Origin: Actinomadura rudentiformis
GTDB lineage: Bacteria > Actinomycetota > Actinomycetes > Streptosporangiales > Streptosporangiaceae
NCBI RefSeq assembly: GCF_008923185.1
Contig: NZ_WBMT01000021.1
Coordinates: 151,286 to 215,285 of the forward strand
DNA: 64,000 nt
Direction of reading: 5' to 3'
Shown here: piece by piece, positions 59,152-64,000 of the stretch
Numbering within the stretch: position 1 is the stretch's first letter
Layout of the letters: each line of letters begins with the position of its first letter
The notes under the pieces: generated by a model
Database searches by the model: none
What the model was told of the DNA's origin: nothing
Seen by the model: the letters and a program-made list of their open reading frames with translations, nothing else
Program-made: the position numbers and the translations under genes

Positions 59152-60276
59152 TCAGTCCCGGGCGTGCTCCTTGTCGGGCTGGCAGACCAGGCACGGGGTG
59201 CAGCCGCGGGCCTTGGCCTCCGTACGGGAGAGCGCCTCGAGGTCGTCCGCCTCGTCGCCGATGTCCTCGATCAGGGCGCAGTTGGTGCGGTGGTAACGCT
59301 TGGTGCCGCTGAGGATCCGGACCTGCGGGCCCTCGTCGGGCTCGGCGGAGGCGCGGGGCTTGGGCGGGGCGCTTTCCTGCTTCGCCTCGCCCGCGGGCGG
59401 CTCGGCGGTGGCCGGACGCTCAGCCGCCGGACGGTCGGCCGGCGACGGGCCCGGGTCCGGCTTGGGCGGGCTCACCGGCGAGGCGGGAGCGGGCCAGGCC
59501 GACGGGAGGCTCGAGGCGGAGCCGACCGGCTTGTCCGCGGGCCTGGGGGTGGCGGGCTTGGCCGCGGCCTGTGCGATGTCACCCACCGGGGTGGGCGCCG
59601 TAGGTGCCGTGGACGCGGACGGCTGGGGCTCTGGAGTGCCCGGGCCCTTCGCCGGTGTCGCCGGCGGCTTGGCCGGGGCCGACTTCGACGGAGTACGGGG
59701 AAGCTCGGCCGTCTTGGCCTTCGCCTCTGCGGGTGCCGTGGGGACCGACACCGCGGCGCGCGCCGCCAGTGCGGTGTCGGGCATGCAGGCGGTGCAGGGG
59801 CTGAAGCCCTCTTCCTTGGCCTCGGCGTAGGTCAGCTCTTCCTTGTCACGACCGGCGAGCTGACGGCAGGTGCTGAGGTGGTAGCGCTTGCGTCCGCGGA
59901 CCACGAAGACCATGGCGTCGTCGGGGACGTCCGCCGGAGGAGCGGGGATGGTGACCTCGTCGGCGGCGGGCTCGTCCTTGGCGGGGGCCGCCTTGCTCCG
60001 CGCCGGGGTCCGCGCTGGGGCGGCCTTCTTGCTCTTGCTCTTGCGCTTGTTCTTGGCGGCGGCCGGGGCCGCTCCCACGCCGAACAGCTCCTTGCGCCGC
60101 AGGAAGACCCCGAGGGCGAGACACAGCGCGGACACGACGCTGACGGCGATCGAGATATAGATCACCACCAGCGCGTCCAGCCCGAAGACCTGTGCACTCT
60201 CTCCGTTGCCGGCCACGATGCCCGCGACCAGCAGGGCGATGGCGACGACGACGAGGACGCCACTCAGGATGATCAA
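59152..60276 (-). CDS. Membrane protein with two copies of a Cys/His zinc-like motif
   Basis: 374 aa from TTG 60276 (GGGGGAG 6 nt upstream); GTG 60321 is an alternative. Two N-terminal helices (IILSGVLVVVAIALLVAGIV, VIYISIAVSVVSALCLALGVF), then a long Pro/Ala/Lys-rich cytoplasmic part. That part carries two copies of a small motif: KRYHLSTCRQL ... FSPCTACMPD and KRYHRTNCALI ... CTPCLVCQPD (H-x3-C ... C-x2-C). These look like metal-binding sites, similar to the Ada-like zinc motif. A 140-residue disordered linker joins them. Function unknown. It precedes the division genes on the same strand. Confidence 0.72.
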   Translation of the reverse strand: MIILSGVLVVVAIALLVAGIVAGNGESAQVFGLDALVVIYISIAVSVVSALCLALGVFLRRKELFGVGAAPAAAKNKRKSKSKKAAPARTPARSKAAPAKDEPAADEVTIPAPPADVPDDAMVFVVRGRKRYHLSTCRQLAGRDKEELTYAEAKEEGFSPCTACMPDTALAARAAVSVPTAPAEAKAKTAELPRTPSKSAPAKPPATPAKGPGTPEPQPSASTAPTAPTPVGDIAQAAAKPATPRPADKPVGSASSLPSAWPAPASPVSPPKPDPGPSPADRPAAERPATAEPPAGEAKQESAPPKPRASAEPDEGPQVRILSGTKRYHRTNCALIEDIGDEADDLEALSRTEAKARGCTPCLVCQPDKEHARD

Positions 60277-60458
60277 GGGTCTCTCCCCCTCTAACAGGCG
60301 TACGCTCCGAGCCGCCTGCACCTCAATGAACAGGCGCGCCTAGTCAACAGGCCCGGAGGCGACCAACGACGTTCCGGAACGCCGAACGCCGCCGGGATGG
60401 CTACGGCGCCATCCGCGGCGCGGCGGTCGGGAAGACACTATCGCCTGAGCGATGCGCC

Positions 60459-61376
60459 TCAACGCCTCTCGTGCGGCGGGTTGTCGCCGCCCGAGTGGAA
60501 CGCGCCGGTCGCCGAGTGCTGGACCTGCTGGGTGTGCTGAGCGGGCTCCGCTGGCGGCGGGAACGGCGCGGGGCCGGTCGCCGTCGAGCCGGCGGTGCCG
60601 TTGCGGTTGTCGGCGTGCGGGATGGCACTCTGCGGGCCGGTCTGGGTGCCCGCCTGAACGTTCTGGCCACCGGGGGCGGGCGGGAAGCCGCCTGCCTCGG
60701 TGCTGCCCGCCTCCAGGTCGCGCAGCTGGCCCTCCAGATAGACCTTCAGGCGGCTGCGGTATTCCCGTTCGAAGGCGCGCAGGTTGTCGACCTCACGCTC
60801 GAGCTCCTCGCGCTGCTGCACGAGGGAGCCCATGACCTGGCGGTGCCGCTCCTGGGCGTCGCGGTCGAGGGCCTCGGCGCGCGAGCGGGCCTCGCTGACG
60901 ATCTGGTCGGCCTGCCGACGGGCCTTGCCGAGGATCTCCTCGGCCTCGCGGCGGGCACGGCCGAGCGTCTCGTCGGCCTCGCGGCGGGCGTCGGCGATCG
61001 CCTGGTCGGCGGTCTGCTGCGCCAGCGCGAGCACGCGCGCCGCGGTGTCCATGTTGTCCTCGCCGGACGGGGCGGACATGCCGAGGCCCCCCAGGGCGGG
61101 CTCGGGCTCGGGCTGCGGCTGCGGCTCGGGCCGGGGAGGCTCGGGGATCTTGGCGACGTCGGGCTTGGGCTCCACGATCGGGGCGGCCATCGCGGGGACC
61201 TTGCCGCGCAGGCACTCGGCCAGCTTGGCGCGCAGCTCCTCGTTCTCCTGGATGAGGCGGTCGAGCTCGGCCTCGACCTCGTCGAGGAAGGCGTCCACCT
61301 CCTCCTCGTCGTACCCCGGCCTCAGCCTGGTGGTACTGAACTGCTTGTTCCGCACATCGGCGGGTGTCAGCGGCAT
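60459..61376 (-). CDS. divIVA: DivIVA/Wag31-family polar growth protein
   Basis: 305 aa, ATG 61376 with AAGGAG upstream. N-terminal DivIVA motif (MPLTPADVRNKQFSTTRLRP, GYDEEEVDAFLDEVEAELDRLI), a disordered Pro/Glu linker, then a long coiled coil (ADQAIADARREADETLGRAR, EEILGKARRQADQIVSEARS, LVQQREELEREVDNLRAFER), and a disordered Gly/Asn/Pro C-tail. It marks curved membranes and directs tip growth in actinobacteria. Neighbours yggT, sepF and ftsZ are as expected. Confidence 0.96.
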   Translation of the reverse strand: MPLTPADVRNKQFSTTRLRPGYDEEEVDAFLDEVEAELDRLIQENEELRAKLAECLRGKVPAMAAPIVEPKPDVAKIPEPPRPEPQPQPEPEPALGGLGMSAPSGEDNMDTAARVLALAQQTADQAIADARREADETLGRARREAEEILGKARRQADQIVSEARSRAEALDRDAQERHRQVMGSLVQQREELEREVDNLRAFEREYRSRLKVYLEGQLRDLEAGSTEAGGFPPAPGGQNVQAGTQTGPQSAIPHADNRNGTAGSTATGPAPFPPPAEPAQHTQQVQHSATGAFHSGGDNPPHERR

Positions 61377-61425
61377 GTTCGTCTCCTTGGCGCGCTTGGA
61401 GTCTGTCCCAAAGGACGGTATCCGA

Positions 61426-61716
61426 TCAGAGCTCCTGCACGAAGATGATCATGACCCAGACCACAAGGATGAGGACCGTGAAGCTGAGGTCGAGAGCCAC
61501 GTTACCCAGACGTATGGGTGGGATGAAACGCCTCAGGAGCTTCAGTGGCGGATCGGTGACGGTGTAGGTCGCCTCCGCGATCACCAGCACCACCCCCGTG
61601 GGACGCCATGAACGCGCGAACGACTGCAGGACTTCGAGGATCAACCTCCCGATCAGGAAGAGGAGGAAGATGTAGAGCAGTGCGCTCAGCACGGTTCCAA
61701 CAATTGTCACGGACAC
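61426..61716 (-). CDS. YggT-family membrane protein
   Basis: 96 aa from GTG 61716. Two membrane helices (IVGTVLSALLYIFLLFLIGR and ALDLSFTVLILVVWVMIIFV) flank the conserved YTVTDPPLKLLRRFIPPIR. YggT proteins lie between sepF and divIVA in most actinobacteria; the function is unclear. Confidence 0.93.
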   Translation of the reverse strand: MSVTIVGTVLSALLYIFLLFLIGRLILEVLQSFARSWRPTGVVLVIAEATYTVTDPPLKLLRRFIPPIRLGNVALDLSFTVLILVVWVMIIFVQEL

Positions 61717-61731
61717 TCTCGCATGTGGCTG

Positions 61732-62286
61732 TCAGCTTTGGTTGAAGAATCCTCGTTCTGCCATCCGGGCCTTGTCCTCGGCCGTCACCTCCACGTTGGC
61801 AGGTGACAGAAGGAACACCTTGTTCGTAACACGCTCGATGCTCCCATGCAGGCCGAATACGAGACCTGCCGCGAAGTCGACCAGACGCTTGGCGTCGCTG
61901 TCGACCATCTCGGTCAGATTCATGATCACCGGCGTTCCCTCACGGAAATGCTCCCCGATGGTCCTTGCCTCGTTGTAGGTCCTTGGATGCAGCGTAGTGA
62001 TACGCGCAAGGTCTGTGGTACCCGACTCGTACAGCGCTACCGACCGCTGTCCGGTGGTCGACGGAGCGTGATGATCACGATCCCGGTCCGCGCCGTCCTC
62101 CGCTCGGGTAAGCTGCCCCGCGGACTCGTCGTCCCGCAGGCGGCCCTGCCTCCCCGCGCCCGGGTCGGCCTCGTCGTCGTACACCTCGTACTCGTCATAG
62201 TCGTCGTACTTGGCGTACTTGTCGTCGTATCGGTCGTCCTCCACAAGGCCGAGGTAGACCGCCATCTTGCGCATCGCGCTGGCCAT
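61732..62286 (-). CDS. sepF: SepF cell-division protein
   Basis: 184 aa, ATG 62286 with GGAGGGG upstream. Amphipathic N-terminus MASAMRKMAVYLGLVEDD, an acidic Asp/Tyr linker, then the SepF domain (RITTLHPRTYNEARTIGEHF, PVIMNLTEMVDSDAKRLVDF, AAGLVFGLHGSIERVTNKVF). It anchors FtsZ filaments to the membrane. Confidence 0.97.
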   Translation of the reverse strand: MASAMRKMAVYLGLVEDDRYDDKYAKYDDYDEYEVYDDEADPGAGRQGRLRDDESAGQLTRAEDGADRDRDHHAPSTTGQRSVALYESGTTDLARITTLHPRTYNEARTIGEHFREGTPVIMNLTEMVDSDAKRLVDFAAGLVFGLHGSIERVTNKVFLLSPANVEVTAEDKARMAERGFFNQS

Positions 62287-62409
62287 ATGCCCCTCCGTCG
62301 TCCTGTGGGCCCCGGCGCCCCGGCACCGCGATCGGACCGATCCGACCGACCCGGAGGCGACCCCGGGCCGGTGTGGCCTGCCGTTTCGGCAGGTACCACT
62401 GGGGGGACA

Positions 62410-63126
62410 TTACCTGACGATTGCCCGTCGGCCGCCGAGCAACGCCGTACCGACACGTACGTGTGTCGCACCACATGTGATCGCGGGCTCCAGATCCCCG
62501 CTCATCCCCGCCGAGACGACCCTTGCCGCGGGGTGCGATTCCCGTACCTCCGCCGCGATGCGGGCCAGCCGCGCGAAGGCCTCGGCCGGGTCCCCGCCCA
62601 GCGGCGCGACCGCCATGACGCCGTCCAGCTCAAGGTGCCCGGCCGCGGCGATCTCGTCTGCCAGGGCGAGCACGTCGCCCGGCGCGGCCCCGCCCCGGCC
62701 TTCCCGCTCGTCGAGCGACATCTGGACGAGGCAGCGCAGCCGCCGGCCGGCGCGCCCGGCGGCGCGGTCCAGCGCGGCCACCAGCTTGGAGCGATCCACC
62801 GACTGCACGACATCGGCGTAGGACGCCACCGAACGGACTTTGTTGGTCTGCAACTGACCCACGAAATGCCAGGTCAGCGGAAGGTCTTCGCATGCGGCCG
62901 CCTTGGGGGCGGCGTCCTGGTCGCGGTTCTCGGCGACATCGGCCACGCCGAGCTCGGACAGCAGCCGCACATCCGAGGCGGGGAAGGTCTTGGTCACCGC
63001 GACCAGCGTGATCTCGTCCGCGTCGCGGCCCGCCGCGGCGCAGGCGGCCTCGATCCGCTTGCGGACCTCGGCCAGATTGGCCGCCAGCTCGTCCTTGCGT
63101 TCTTCAGTCACGTGAAAGCCAGACAT
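62410..63126 (-). CDS. YggS/PLPBP-family pyridoxal-phosphate protein
   Basis: 238 aa from ATG 63126, overlapping pgeF by 23 nt; GTG 63111 is an alternative. Alanine-racemase-like barrel: ITLVAVTKTFPASDVRLL with PLP lysine, WHFVGQLQTNKVRSV, LVQMSLDEREGRGG, and RVVSAGMSGDLEPAI. It manages PLP homeostasis. Confidence 0.95.
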   Translation of the reverse strand: MSGFHVTEERKDELAANLAEVRKRIEAACAAAGRDADEITLVAVTKTFPASDVRLLSELGVADVAENRDQDAAPKAAACEDLPLTWHFVGQLQTNKVRSVASYADVVQSVDRSKLVAALDRAAGRAGRRLRCLVQMSLDEREGRGGAAPGDVLALADEIAAAGHLELDGVMAVAPLGGDPAEAFARLARIAAEVRESHPAARVVSAGMSGDLEPAITCGATHVRVGTALLGGRRAIVR

Positions 63127-63850
63127 ATCCAGCGAACCGTCCCGTCCGGCCCTCGCGCCGGAACGAGAAGAGCTCTGCGCTCTCGATCGTGCACCGGGGG
63201 TCCATCCGCAGGTCGGTCACCCCTGCGGCGGCGAGCTGCGCGGCGATCCCGGCCCGGATGTCGAGCCCGGGAGTGCCGGCCGTCGTGGTCGCGTACGCCT
63301 CGGGCACGGCCTCGGCGACCTTGTCGCGCATCTCGGCGGGCACCTCGTAGCAGCCCCCGCACGCCGCCGGGCCGATGGCCGCGCGGATCCGCGCGGGATC
63401 GGCGCCCTTGGCGCACATCTGCTCGACCAGTGCCGGGACCACCCCGGCGGCCGTCCCGGGCCGGCCGGAGTGCGCGGCGCCGACGACGCCCGCTTCGGGA
63501 TCGGCGAGCAGGACCGGCGCGCAGTCGGCGACGAGGACCGCCAGGGCCAGCCCGGGCTCCGTCGTCACGATCGCGTCCACCGGCGGGAGGTCGTCGCGGC
63601 CGCCGTCCGGCGAGGCGGAGCCGGTGACGAACGCGACGTCCGCGCCGTGCACCTGGCGCATCCAGACGGTGCGCGCCGGGTCGATGCCGAGCGCGGCGGC
63701 GGCGCGGCCGCGGTTGTCACGCACCGAGGCGGCGTCGTCTCCGACGGCGCCGCCCAGGTTGAGAGAGTCGTACGGGGCCTTGCTCACGCCGCCCGCACGC
63801 GCGGTGAACGCCGCGCCGACACCCGCGCCCAGCCCGACGTTCGTGATCAC
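63104..63850 (-). CDS. pgeF: Peptidoglycan editing factor / polyphenol oxidase-fold protein
   Basis: 248 aa from GTG 63850, overlapping the ftsZ stop (GTGA). Copper/zinc site residues are in VWMRQVHGADVAFV (His), LAVLVADCAPVLL (Cys) and VGAAHSGRPGTAAG (His); the family often has HAGR and this protein has HSGR. Also GPAACGGCYEVP. YfiH/PgeF removes L-Ser wrongly built into peptidoglycan. Confidence 0.93.
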   Translation of the reverse strand: MITNVGLGAGVGAAFTARAGGVSKAPYDSLNLGGAVGDDAASVRDNRGRAAAALGIDPARTVWMRQVHGADVAFVTGSASPDGGRDDLPPVDAIVTTEPGLALAVLVADCAPVLLADPEAGVVGAAHSGRPGTAAGVVPALVEQMCAKGADPARIRAAIGPAACGGCYEVPAEMRDKVAEAVPEAYATTTAGTPGLDIRAGIAAQLAAAGVTDLRMDPRCTIESAELFSFRREGRTGRFAGYVWLSRD

Positions 63851-64000
63851 TTGAGGAAATCGGGGACGTCGAGATCGTCGTCCTCGTCGAACACGACCGG
63901 GCGCCGGCGCTGGCCGGTCGCCGCCGAGCCGCTCTCGCTGTCGCCGGCGTGCACCCGCGCCGGGGCGGGCTCGGCCGACGGGCGCGGGGCGGGCGGGCGG
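63847..64000 (-). CDS. ftsZ: Cell-division GTPase FtsZ (C-terminal end only)
   Basis: Only 51 codons remain. They give a Pro/Ala linker (PPAPRPSAEPAPARVHAGD, then GQRRRPVVF) and the end VVFDEDDDLDVPDFLK, the conserved C-terminal peptide that binds SepF and membrane tethers. The GTPase domain lies outside the window. Coupled to pgeF by GTGA. Confidence 0.95.
   Translation of the reverse strand, partial: RPPAPRPSAEPAPARVHAGDSESGSAATGQRRRPVVFDEDDDLDVPDFLK

Overview
The window is GC-rich DNA (third codon positions almost all G or C) from an actinomycete. Several things point to a filamentous actinobacterium: PriA-type HisA with no trpF nearby, DivIVA/Wag31, SepF and FtsZ in the actinobacterial division-cluster order, F420-type oxidoreductases, frequent GTG starts, an ultrashort-stem ileS T-box, and heavy GTGA/ATGA coupling. 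Gene content and order resemble Streptosporangiales such as Thermomonosporaceae; that placement is inference. The window reads mostly on the minus strand and is probably reversed relative to the usual chromosome orientation.

Layout, left to right. 1-6.9 kb: a GNAT gene fragment, then gltD and gltB (glutamate synthase) behind an operator-rich upstream region. 6.9-13.6 kb: two paralogous membrane-anchored proteins, a VIT/CCC1 transporter, lgt, two DsbA-like proteins and a VKOR, which form an envelope and disulfide-maturation block. 13.7-19 kb: trpA, trpB, trpC, a DUF2752 protein, an atypical response regulator, the trp-associated membrane protein and hisI. 19.1-23.6 kb: a cold-shock gene and a divergent heterodimeric ABC exporter. 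23.7-33.1 kb: a mixed plus-strand region with a HEAT-repeat protein, two lipoproteins, an AlkZ-like winged-helix protein, an acyl-CoA dehydrogenase, a CocE-type hydrolase, an ABC-F ATPase and a PPOX/F420 oxidoreductase behind a SoxR-like operator. 33.1-39.7 kb: an ATP-grasp gene and the his operon, hisD-hisC-hisB-(small membrane protein)-hisH-(small membrane protein)-hisA/priA-hisF. 39.8-45.6 kb: phzF-like, Lon-N-like, ybaK, two uncharacterised genes, an LLM oxidoreductase and trpS. 45.6-52 kb: dnaE, an AraC regulator, chorismate mutase and azlCD. 52-64 kb: rluD, lspA, dksA-like, ileS, a DUF1707 protein, a zinc-motif membrane protein, divIVA, yggT, sepF, yggS, pgeF and the 3' end of ftsZ.

The most interesting content is regulatory RNA and operator architecture that an ORF list does not show. 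(i) A complete ribosome-mediated attenuator (leader peptide with tandem Trp codons and mutually exclusive hairpins) lies before trpS. (ii) A Tyr/Phe-containing leader peptide followed by an intrinsic terminator lies before chorismate mutase. (iii) A translational T-box with an AUC specifier lies before an ileS whose signature motif is the swapped GXHH form. (iv) A perfect 18-bp SoxR-like palindrome sits inside a 19-bp promoter spacer, with the predicted transcript starting at the ATG of an F420-type oxidoreductase. (v) A cluster of inverted repeats, one of them DasR-like, and a 25-codon ORF lie upstream of gltB. Lgt and LspA, which act in sequence on lipoproteins, both carry long acidic repeat tails. 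No tRNA, rRNA, insertion sequence, CRISPR array or prophage was recognised.
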